Of a stretch of 64,000 nucleotides of DNA, positions 57,561 through 64,000 are shown in pieces. Below the pieces are notes generated by a model. That model was given only the letters and a program-made list of their open reading frames with translations, did no database searches and was not told the DNA's origin. Each line of letters begins with the position of its first letter. The first letter of the stretch is position 1. Position numbers and translations under genes: made by a program. The stretch comes from Yanghanlia caeni. Its GTDB lineage: Bacteria > Pseudomonadota > Gammaproteobacteria > Burkholderiales > Burkholderiaceae_B. Location of the stretch: contig JAUZQE010000010.1 of NCBI GenBank assembly GCA_030733815.1, positions 1-64,000 on the forward strand, read 5' to 3'.

Positions 57561-59014
57561 TGAAGGCACTCCAGAACCTGCGCCGCAAAGTGGGTGCCAT
57601 GATCGGCGGCTTCGAGGGCGGACTGTCCGCGCGACGCCTCAAAACCTTCGCTGCCAGCCGTGCTCACGTCAACACCCTGATCCAGGCCGCTGGTGCTGAC
57701 ATGACCGCCCGCGCCCGGTACCTGATCCGCAACAACGGCTATGCCGCTAATGCGGTCGAGTCCTGGGCGGGCAATGCCGTGGGCACGGGCATCAAGCCCT
57801 CCTCGGGCATTGCCGATGCGGTGCTCAAGGACCGAGTGCAACGGCTGTGGCTGCGCTGGACCGATGAGTCCGATGCCGAGGGGTTGACCGACTTCTATGG
57901 TCAGCAGCGGCGGGCCGCCCGGGAACTGTTCATCGCCGGGGAGGTGTTCTTCCGCATCCGACCACGCAGGCCCGAGGATGGTTTGTCCGTGCCGCTGCAG
58001 TTGCAGATGCTCCCCGCCGAGATGCTGCCGCTCAATCACAACCAGCTGCTGGAGAACGGCCACCGCATTCGCCAGGGCATCGAGTTCGACCGCATTGGTC
58101 GGAGAGTCGCCTACCACTTCCTGCGCCGCCACCCGGGCGACATCACCGATCCGGGGCTGGCCGGGGAGACGGTACGGGTGCCGGCTGAGTCGGTACTGCA
58201 CATCGTTGATCCCGTCGACGCTGGGCAACTCAGAGGCGTGTCACGTTTCTCTCCGGCGCTGGTGAAGCTCTTTCTGCTCGACCAGTACGACGACGCCGAG
58301 CTGGATCGCAAGAAGGTCGCTGCGATGTTCGTCGGCTTCGTGCGCCGGCCCGAACGCGACTTCGACAACAGCAATGAAACGGACGACCGGGGCGAGCCGC
58401 TGCTGCCGCTCGAACCCGGGCAACTCCAGATCCTGGACGACGGCGAGGACATCACCTTCTCGACACCCGCCGATGTCGGGGGCAACTACGAGTCGTTTCA
58501 GTACCGCACCTTGCTACAGGTGGCCGCTGCCTTGGGGCTGCCCTACGCCAACCTGTCGGCCGATATGTTGAAGGCCAACTACTCCAACACCCGTGCCGCG
58601 CTCTTGGAGTTTCGCCGCCGCATCGAAGCGTTTCAACACTCGGTGCTGGTGTTTCAGCTGTGTCGGGCGGTGTGGGCGCGTTGGATGGACACGGCGGTGC
58701 TCTCGGGGCGGCTCGATTTGCCCGATTTTGAGGCCCGTCGCGCTGACTACCTGGACTGCAGTTGGCTGCCACCCCGCTGGGACTGGGTCGACCCCTTGAA
58801 GGACATCCGTGCCGAGATCAACGCCATCGAGGCGGGGCTCAAGTCGCGCACCCAGGCGATTGCCGAGCGCGGCTTCGATGCGGCCATGGTCGATGCCGAG
58901 ATCGCAGGCGACCACCGGCGTGAGGACAGCCTGGGGCTGCGTTTCGGGCGTGAGCCGGCACCGGTCCCGGCACCGACTCCTGCGCAGGCGCCGCCGCCAG
59001 CCCCCTCGAACTGA
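57560..59014 (+). CDS. phage portal protein, lambda gpB family
   Basis: A 484-residue portal that forms the dodecameric DNA gate of the head vertex. Conserved pieces include ARYLIRNNGYAANAVESWAGNAVGTG, the central FFRIRPRR and GRRVAYHFLRRHPGD, and the stem-clip LPYANLSADMLKANYSNTRAALLEFRRR. The C-terminus is Pro/Ala-rich. ATG 57560 overlaps the gpW stop; GTG 57557 is one codon upstream and equally possible. Confidence 0.95.
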   Translation: MKALQNLRRKVGAMIGGFEGGLSARRLKTFAASRAHVNTLIQAAGADMTARARYLIRNNGYAANAVESWAGNAVGTGIKPSSGIADAVLKDRVQRLWLRWTDESDAEGLTDFYGQQRRAARELFIAGEVFFRIRPRRPEDGLSVPLQLQMLPAEMLPLNHNQLLENGHRIRQGIEFDRIGRRVAYHFLRRHPGDITDPGLAGETVRVPAESVLHIVDPVDAGQLRGVSRFSPALVKLFLLDQYDDAELDRKKVAAMFVGFVRRPERDFDNSNETDDRGEPLLPLEPGQLQILDDGEDITFSTPADVGGNYESFQYRTLLQVAAALGLPYANLSADMLKANYSNTRAALLEFRRRIEAFQHSVLVFQLCRAVWARWMDTAVLSGRLDLPDFEARRADYLDCSWLPPRWDWVDPLKDIRAEINAIEAGLKSRTQAIAERGFDAAMVDAEIAGDHRREDSLGLRFGREPAPVPAPTPAQAPPPAPSN

Positions 59015-59023
59015 GGAATTCCC

Positions 59024-60321
59024 ATGACCGATTTGCCTTACCTGGCGTCCCGCCTGTATGGGACGCCACTCCTCATTGCGCGCCCCAAACTCGAAGTCAT
59101 CCTCGGAGTGGTGGCCAGAAAGCTCGCAGGCGACACCCTGGCCACGCCACCGCCCAGCCGCACTGATAGCGGACTGGGGGCGACCTCCAGGTTCAGGACG
59201 GCATCGCCATCCTCCCGATCCTCGGCACCCTGGTGCGTCGCTCTTCGTATATCGGTGCAGCCAGTGGCCTCACCAGTTATCACGAGATCGAGGCCATGGC
59301 CGAGCAGGCCTTTGCCGACCCGCAGGTACGCGCCGTGCTGCTGGAAATCGACTCCAGCGGCGGTGAGGCGGGTGGGGTGTTCGATCTGGCGCAGCGATTG
59401 CGCACCCTGGCAGAGACCTCGGGCAAGCCACTCTGGGCCATCGCCGATGAAGCCGCGCTCTCAGCCGCCTACGCCATTGCCAGTGCCGCCGACCGGATCT
59501 GGCTCACCCGCACTGCCGAGGTGGGCTCGATTGGCGTGGTGGCGGTGCACGTCGATGAGTCGATGGCCGATGCGAAGGCGGGGCTCAACTACACCTTCCT
59601 GCACGCCGGCGCCCACAAGGTCGACGGCCATCCGCACGCGCCGCTGCCAGCACCGGTCGCGGCTGACATCCAGGCCGACATCGAGCAACTGTACGACCAG
59701 TTCATCGCCTTGGTCGCCCGGTTCCGCCGCCTCACGCCCGAGGCGATTCGTGACACCGAGGCTCGCGTCTATCGCGGTGAAGCCGCCCTCCGCGTGGGCC
59801 TGGCCGATCGGATCGGTACCCGCGCTGATGCGATCACGGCCCTGCATCGCCAGCTTGCCATGCGTGACGGACGCAGGTCGCGCAATGAGTCGGCCGCCCG
59901 CGCATCCCATCCATCTCAACTGACCCAGAAGGAGACCTACATGATCGATCACAACACCACCGATGCGCCGGTGGAGGATGTCCACGAGGACGGCGCGCCG
60001 AACTCAAGCCCGACCCCGCCGCCGCTCGATGAAGCGGCCATCACCGCCCAGGTGGAGCAGCGACTGCGCCGCCAGCTCGCGGAACTCACCGAGATCGCCG
60101 CCCAGGCCAAACGCATCGGCGTAACGGTCGATCCCGCCCTGGCCCTGGCCCGTGGCGTCACCCCGGATGCGCTGCGCCAGTCGGTACTGAAGCAGGCGGC
60201 CGAACGCGATGTGGCGCAAGACATCGTGGCGCAAGCACCAGCGCCCGCATCCACCCAACCCCAATCCGTCGCTGACAGCCCCTTGGTCAAAGCGGCCCAA
60301 GCCTATGGAGGTCGTAAATGA
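59024..60321 (+). CDS. S49-family capsid protease (lambda gpC-like), interrupted by a -1 frameshift
   Basis: A prohead protease fused to a scaffold-like tail. The N-terminus (DLPYLASRLYGTPLLIARPKLEV) is read from ATG 59024. The rest of the SppA/S49 domain continues in another frame: GIAILPILGTLVRRSSYIGA, then LLEIDSSGGEAGG and the nucleophile region DEAALSAAYAIASAADRIW with Ser in LSAAYA. The two parts meet near a run of five G (59176-59180); one more G would join them. The second frame opens after a TAG at 59167, so no single start covers the domain. Possible causes are a real mutation, an assembly error or recoding. The last 126 codons (from 59941) look like a scaffold, as in lambda C/Nu3. 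Confidence 0.8.
59941..60321 (+). CDS. internal in-frame scaffold protein (Nu3-like) inside the protease gene
   Basis: A 126-residue product from ATG 59941, in frame with the protease C-terminus. AAGGAG at 59929-59934 sits six bases upstream, far stronger than expected inside a gene. The sequence is acidic and disordered first (DAPVEDVHEDGAPNSSPTPP), then helical (ITAQVEQRLRRQLAELTEI), like scaffold proteins. In lambda the scaffold Nu3 is likewise the in-frame 3' part of gene C. The frameshift upstream would leave this product intact. Confidence 0.55.
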   Translation: MIDHNTTDAPVEDVHEDGAPNSSPTPPPLDEAAITAQVEQRLRRQLAELTEIAAQAKRIGVTVDPALALARGVTPDALRQSVLKQAAERDVAQDIVAQAPAPASTQPQSVADSPLVKAAQAYGGRK

Positions 60322-60710
60322 GCACACCTTTGATTTCCCCGTCGACGCTGGGTGACCTCATCAAGCGCGAGTCCGACCCGGACTACACCCGCGAGACCGT
60401 GACCCTGAAGGCCGGTGCCGCCTATCCCCTGGGTGCCGTGCTCGGTCGCATCACCGCCACGGGCGTCTATACGTTTTCGCCGGCCGCAGCGACCACAGGC
60501 ATCGAGGGCGCTGAGATCGCCTGCGCCGTGCTGCTGCACCCGGTCGCTGCCAGCAACGTTGACACCCAGGCCGTCGTGCTCGCACGCGGCCCGGTGATCG
60601 TCGCCGACCGTGCGCTGGCTTTTGATGCCTCGGTCACGGACGCCGCCGCCAAATCCCTCAAACACCAGCAACTGGCTGCCCACGGCATCGTCGTGCGCGC
60701 TGCCGCTTGA
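60318..60710 (+). CDS. head decoration protein, lambda gpD family
   Basis: A 130-residue capsid-stabilising protein. ISPSTLGDLIKRESDPDYTR and the ETVTLKAGAAYPLGAVLG segment are typical of the gpD family, whose trimers lock the expanded capsid. The ATG overlaps the protease stop by 4 bp; RBS GGAGGT is inside the previous gene's last codons. Confidence 0.93.
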   Translation: MSTPLISPSTLGDLIKRESDPDYTRETVTLKAGAAYPLGAVLGRITATGVYTFSPAAATTGIEGAEIACAVLLHPVAASNVDTQAVVLARGPVIVADRALAFDASVTDAAAKSLKHQQLAAHGIVVRAAA

Positions 60711-60733
60711 TTCGAATTCACAGGAGTTTTTCC

Positions 60734-61762
60734 ATGACCGTGATCGTCAATCCGTTCGACGCCGGCGGCTTCACGCTGGCCGAGATGTCGGCCGCCATCC
60801 AGATGCTGCCCAACCCCTATGGCCGGGTCGGCCAGCTGGGGTTGTTTGCACCCGAGCCGATTTCCCAGCGCAACGTCACCATCGAGTCCATCGAAGGCGA
60901 ACTGCGCTTGCTGCCGGCCGTGGCGCCCGGTGCGCCCGCGACCGTGGGCACTACCGACAAGCGCTCGGTACGCTCCTTTGCCGTGCCCCACATCCCGCAC
61001 AACGACGTGGTGCTGCCCGAGGAAATCCAGGGGATTCGGGGCTTGGGCCTGGCCGCTGGTGAAGACCCGCTGGTCACCGTGATGACCCGCAAACTTGCCC
61101 GGATGCGTGCGAAACACGCCCAGACCCTGGAGTACATGCGCGTCAATGCACTCTTGGGTATCACCAAGGATGGTGCTGGCAACACCCTCTACGACTGGCA
61201 CGACGAGTTCGGCATCCAGAAGCCCGAGGTGGATTTCGTGTTCGGTGGCACCGAGGACATGGTCATCCACTGCACCCAGGTGGCCCGCCATATCGAGGAG
61301 AACCTCAAAGGCGAGATGATGACCACCATCCACGCCCTGGTCAGCCCCGAGTTCTTCGATGCCCTGGTCAAGCACAAGACCGTCAAGGAGGCCTATACCT
61401 TCTACCAAGGCACGGCCGGTACCAATCCGTTGCGCGACGATGTGCGCCGGGGCTTCCGCTTTGGCTCCATCCTGTTCGAGGAGTATTTCGGTACGGTGAC
61501 GCTGGCCAACGGTACATCCGTGCGCCTGATTCCGCCGCGCGAAGGGGTGGCGTTCCCGCTGGGCACGCTGGACACCTTCCGCACTTACTTTGCCCCGGCG
61601 AACCTGATGGACGCCGTCGGCACCTATGGCCAGGAGCTCTATGCCTACCAGCTGGCGCGTCCGAACGGTACCGGCGTCGACATCTACACCCAGTCGAATC
61701 CGCTGCCGATTGTGAAACGCCCGGCGCTGACCGTGCGGCTCTTCTCGAGCAATGGCTGGTGA
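60734..61762 (+). CDS. major capsid protein, lambda gpE family
   Basis: A 342-residue HK97-fold capsid protein. VNPFDAGGFTLAEMSAAIQM, then LPNPYGRVGQLGLF and VSPEFFDALVKHKTVKEAY are characteristic of the gpE family, as is the C-terminal PALTVRLFSSNGW-type ending. AGGAG lies upstream. It is followed by the joining genes and is likely the most abundant late product. Confidence 0.95.
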   Translation: MTVIVNPFDAGGFTLAEMSAAIQMLPNPYGRVGQLGLFAPEPISQRNVTIESIEGELRLLPAVAPGAPATVGTTDKRSVRSFAVPHIPHNDVVLPEEIQGIRGLGLAAGEDPLVTVMTRKLARMRAKHAQTLEYMRVNALLGITKDGAGNTLYDWHDEFGIQKPEVDFVFGGTEDMVIHCTQVARHIEENLKGEMMTTIHALVSPEFFDALVKHKTVKEAYTFYQGTAGTNPLRDDVRRGFRFGSILFEEYFGTVTLANGTSVRLIPPREGVAFPLGTLDTFRTYFAPANLMDAVGTYGQELYAYQLARPNGTGVDIYTQSNPLPIVKRPALTVRLFSSNGW

Positions 61763-61780
61763 TCGTGATGGGAGGTGACC

Positions 61781-62134
61781 ATGACGGTCTTCGGTGACTT
61801 GACCCGCGCCATGTCATCCATCGTGCTCACCACCTTCGGTGAGCCGGTGGTGTTTCACCTTGAAGGGCAAGCCGAGGCGCTGCCGGGCCGGGGCGTGTTC
61901 TCGGCGGCGCACCAGGAGGTGGACGCCAGCACGGGCGTGCCGGTGTCCATGGTGCAACCGGTGCTGGAGGTGCGGCAGGCCGATCTGCCGGCCACCCCGA
62001 CCGAAGGTGATGCCGTGACGGTGCAAGGTGTGCTCTACCTGATCGTCGACGTGCGCCCCGATGGCCATGGCTTCTTGAAACTGATGCTGCACAAAGGGGG
62101 CGGCCATGAAGCATCCGCGTACCCTGATCCGTGA
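61781..62134 (+). CDS. head-tail joining protein (gpFII/neck-like)
   Basis: A 117-residue small protein of the neck, with FGEPVVFHLEGQAEALPGRGVFSAAHQEVD and VTVQGVLYLIVDVRPDGHGFLKLML, the pattern of lambda FII-like or 'head-tail joining' beta-barrel proteins. ATG 61781 has GGAGGTG upstream; a GTG at 61775 is unlikely because it overlaps this site. It overlaps the next gene by 29 bp. Confidence 0.75.
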   Translation: MTVFGDLTRAMSSIVLTTFGEPVVFHLEGQAEALPGRGVFSAAHQEVDASTGVPVSMVQPVLEVRQADLPATPTEGDAVTVQGVLYLIVDVRPDGHGFLKLMLHKGGGHEASAYPDP

Positions 62135-62660
62135 GGCGGTGGCCGCCCGACTTTCTGCAAATTTGCCGAAGGTTGACCCGCGCATCTCCGCTTCGCGCAT
62201 CAGCATCCACCGCAGCACCCCGCTATTTGCCGGCAAGCTGCCGGCGATCCTGATCTACACCCGCGACGAGCGCATCGAAGATCAACCCAACGCCGATCCG
62301 GGGCTGCGCTATCGGAAGCTCGAACTGTCGGTGGAAATCATCACCAGTGGTGACGCCGCAGCTGAGGAGGCCGATGTGCTGGCACAGGCGGTGGAAGCCA
62401 CCCTCGATGCCGATGAGACTTTGGGACTGCTGGTGGAAGGCACGCGCCTCACCCGCACCGAGGTCGATCAGGGCGGTGATGGTGACACGCCGGTGCTGGC
62501 CGCTCGATTGTCGTTCGAGGTCAGCTACTGGACCCGGGTGGTGGAAACACCCGAGGGGGCGCTGCCATTGCAGGCGCTCTACAGCTGGGCGCCGCGCATT
62601 GGGGTGCTGCACGAGTCCGAGTATCAACCCCTGCTTGATCCAGCCGGAGCCGCGCCATGA
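62106..62660 (+). CDS. putative tail completion/terminator protein
   Basis: A 184-residue protein with IREAVAARLSANLP, ASRISIHRSTPLFAGKLPAILIYT and YRKLELSVEIITSG, a layout like minor tail or tail-terminator (gpU-type) proteins that stop tail polymerisation and join the neck. It lies between the joining protein and the baseplate gene, the normal place. Assignment is by order and general resemblance. Confidence 0.6.
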   Translation: MKHPRTLIREAVAARLSANLPKVDPRISASRISIHRSTPLFAGKLPAILIYTRDERIEDQPNADPGLRYRKLELSVEIITSGDAAAEEADVLAQAVEATLDADETLGLLVEGTRLTRTEVDQGGDGDTPVLAARLSFEVSYWTRVVETPEGALPLQALYSWAPRIGVLHESEYQPLLDPAGAAP

Positions 62661-63133
62661 GCGAACGCCATCTGCACCAGGATATGACCGAAGCCGAGCG
62701 GCGGCTGAGCAATGTGGTGATGCTGGGGCAAGTCGCCGAACTCGATGCGAAGAAGGCCCGGGTGCGGGTACAGGCCGGTCCCATCCTCACGGCCTGGCTG
62801 CCGTTTGCCACCGTGCGTGCCGGCCCCGACCGCACCTGGCACGCGCCGGAGCCGGGAGAACAGGTGGTGCTGATCGCCCCCGGCGGTGATCTCAACCAGG
62901 CCGTGGTAGTGGGTTCGCTCTACCGCGACGTCTATCCGCCGCCGGCCGACAGTGCCGACATCAGCTGCACGGTGTGGGACGACGGCGCGTTCGTGCGGTA
63001 CGACCGCCGCCAGCACCACTGGCACCTGTCGGTGCCCGCAGGCGGCAAGATCGTCCTGGAAGTGGGGCCGAGCAAGATCGAGATGAGCGATGCCGGCATC
63101 AAGATCACTGGCCCGCGCATCGATCTGAACTGA
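62657..63133 (+). CDS. phage baseplate assembly protein V (gpV/gp45-type spike)
   Basis: A 158-residue protein of the contractile-tail spike. An OB-type domain (VVMLGQVAELDAKKARVRVQAG, WLPFATVRAGPDRTWHAPEPGEQVVLIAPGGDLN) is followed by a beta-helix tip (GGKIVLEVGPSKIEMSDAGIKITGPRIDLN), as in P2 gpV and Mu gp45. Its presence marks the tail as contractile. Overlaps its upstream neighbour by 4 bp. Confidence 0.9.
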   Translation: MSERHLHQDMTEAERRLSNVVMLGQVAELDAKKARVRVQAGPILTAWLPFATVRAGPDRTWHAPEPGEQVVLIAPGGDLNQAVVVGSLYRDVYPPPADSADISCTVWDDGAFVRYDRRQHHWHLSVPAGGKIVLEVGPSKIEMSDAGIKITGPRIDLN

Positions 63134-63141
63134 GGTGATGG

Positions 63142-63651
63142 ATGGCAACCTGGACACCTGACCCGGCAATCATCCCCTGGCTGGAGGTGGTGGCCAACGC
63201 CACCTTCGTCGCGGCGCCCATTGTGGCCGCCGACGAGAACGGCACACCGGCCAGCCACTACGACTTCGAGATCGTCGGGCCGCGACCCAAGATCATCGGC
63301 CTGCAGGTCAGCCAGGATGAAGCCGGGTTGGTGATCGCCGTGCCACAGGTCATCACGGGCCTCTTTCCGCCCGTGGAGATCGAGTACCAGATCCCACTGG
63401 CTGACGGCGGTCGGCAGACCGGCACCTGTCTGGATTTCCCGGAGATCCCGGCTGCAGCCGACGAGATCATCCGCTTTACGCCGCGTAAGGCACCCACGCT
63501 GGATTGGACCTTCCGGGTTACCGCGTACTTTGCGCAGGGGAAGGGCTCGGACAGCGCCGAGTTCATCCTGCGCGTGCGTGCCGACTGGACCCCCGGGCGT
63601 GATGCATTGAAGGAGGCTGTCGATGCCCGCCGTCACCAAGTTCGCCAGTGA
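63142..63651 (+). CDS. phage hypothetical protein before the PAAR gene
   Basis: A 169-residue, beta-rich protein (YDFEIVGPRPKIIGLQVSQD, IEYQIPLADGGRQTG, WTFRVTAYFAQGKGSD) that resembles an immunoglobulin-like fold. A GAGG site precedes ATG 63142. It lies between the spike and PAAR genes and overlaps the PAAR gene by 29 bp, so a tail-tip accessory is likely, but the exact role is unknown. Confidence 0.65.
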   Translation: MATWTPDPAIIPWLEVVANATFVAAPIVAADENGTPASHYDFEIVGPRPKIIGLQVSQDEAGLVIAVPQVITGLFPPVEIEYQIPLADGGRQTGTCLDFPEIPAAADEIIRFTPRKAPTLDWTFRVTAYFAQGKGSDSAEFILRVRADWTPGRDALKEAVDARRHQVRQ

Positions 63652-63910
63652 GTGCTCGGGCCACGCCTGTTGGTCACCCCGGCCCAATATTCAGGGATCA
63701 CCCAATGTCTTCGTCAATGGCATTGCCGCGCACCGGCAAAGCGATGCTTGGTCCACGCATTGCTGCGGCAAGTCCTGTCACGACGGGAAACTCGCCGCCG
63801 GCAGCAGCACGGTCTACTGCAACGACCTACAGTTGTGCCGCATTGGCGATCCGGTCAGCTGCGGTTCGGTGGCTGCCAGCGGCAGTCCGAACGTCTTTGC
63901 GGGTGGGTAG
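63623..63910 (+). CDS. PAAR domain tail-spike tip protein
   Basis: A 95-residue PAAR protein. It opens PAVTKFASECSGHACWSPRPNIQGSPNVFVNG and has paired Cys/His (HCCGKSCHDG, CNDLQLCRIGDPVSCG) that bind the metal at the needle tip. PAAR proteins sharpen the spike of contractile tails and type VI secretion systems. Its place right after a gpV-type gene supports a phage contractile tail. Confidence 0.9.
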   Translation: MPAVTKFASECSGHACWSPRPNIQGSPNVFVNGIAAHRQSDAWSTHCCGKSCHDGKLAAGSSTVYCNDLQLCRIGDPVSCGSVAASGSPNVFAGG

Positions 63911-63947
63911 GCAACAGATGCCGCTTGAAACCGCCACCCCGAGGAAA

Positions 63948-63963
63948 CCGGCAAATTTGCCGG
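63948..63963. other. palindrome after the PAAR gene
   Basis: CCGGCAAATTTGCCGG is a perfect 16-bp palindrome, extended by GGAA/TTCC arms across one A:A mismatch. It lies in the 80-bp gap before the next phage gene. It may end a transcript or be an operator; no T-run follows. Confidence 0.45.
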
Positions 63964-63990
63964 ATTCCTCCCTCGCTTCAGGATGAGACC

Positions 63991-64000
63991 ATGCTCGGAA
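63991..64000 (+). CDS. start of next tail gene, cut by window end (possibly gp25/gpW-like baseplate protein)
   Basis: ATG 63991 with AGGATGAG upstream opens a frame that reads MLG before the window ends. In P2-like tails the gene after the spike is the gp25-like wedge protein, which often begins MLG or MIG. The identity is inferred from gene order only. Confidence 0.35.

Noticed and set aside
59176-59182. Programmed -1 ribosomal frameshift in the protease gene
   Set aside because: The sequence is not a canonical X-XXY-YYZ slippery heptamer and no clear stimulatory hairpin follows; a mutation or sequencing error is simpler.

Overview
The window reads as a chromosomal segment of a high-GC betaproteobacterium, most likely Burkholderiales and probably Alcaligenaceae (Bordetella/Achromobacter/Castellaniella-like). 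This rests on a Bug/TctC-type solute receptor, protein style and a mosaic prophage; no rRNA or tRNA gene is visible to fix the genus. Everything is called by reading alone, so family names are recognition calls, not search results.

Layout. (1) 1-5578: a catabolic cluster with an FMN reductase, an acyl-CoA-dehydrogenase-fold flavin monooxygenase, a RidA deaminase, a Crp/Fnr regulator, an amidase and a periplasmic Bug receptor, closed by a good terminator at 5625-5660. The gene set recalls the logic of the Rut pathway (oxygenate, hydrolyse, deaminate) with unrelated enzymes. (2) 5886-12401: a PAS chemoreceptor, GtrA, a GT-C membrane protein, a polyprenyl-phosphate GT2, an orphan FadR-type regulator and the 3' scrap of a lost hydrolase. 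(3) 12349-24012: an O-antigen/LPS locus. rfbD-rfbA-rfbC-waaL run leftward (rfbB is not here). Rightward run a WcaJ-type initiating transferase, a rhamnosyltransferase-like GT2, Wzm, Wzt with a C-terminal cargo domain, a WbdD-like methyltransferase/kinase-like/coiled-coil protein and an acyltransferase. This is an ABC-dependent O-polysaccharide pathway with probable chain-end capping. (4) 24074-30723: a TolC-type outer-membrane factor, then a 1237-residue RTX protein resembling a type-I-secreted S-layer protein, with a well-formed promoter, a 74-residue DUF6447-like protein and a 258-residue unknown. (5) 30791-33131: an internally deleted IS remnant and a leftward FRG-domain / DUF2971 gene pair of atypical composition, a possible defence cargo.

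(6) 33226-64000: a prophage, cut by the window end, preceded by a 763-residue protein of unknown function. It has a phage sigma factor with a hairpin over its ribosome binding site, and a replication/recombination block (Sak4-like ATPase, DUF669, Cas4-like nuclease, helicase, prim-pol, HNH, RuvC-like). Between them lies an AT-rich, repeat-bearing stretch that could be an origin. A GNAT toxin-antitoxin-like pair, a Nu1-like small terminase behind a cos-like region, and two tandem ParB-DNA methyltransferases follow. Next is a leftward island of small genes (52690-55357). All four of its transcription units carry the same two-block element with an exact 10-nt gap, 32-36 nt before the start codon; this is the most striking unexplained signal in the window. 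The morphogenesis block is lambda-like for the head (GpA terminase, gpW, portal, S49 protease with internal scaffold start, gpD, gpE) but switches to a contractile-tail set (gpV-type baseplate spike, PAAR, probable gp25 at the edge). No integrase, lysis gene or attachment site was found inside the window.
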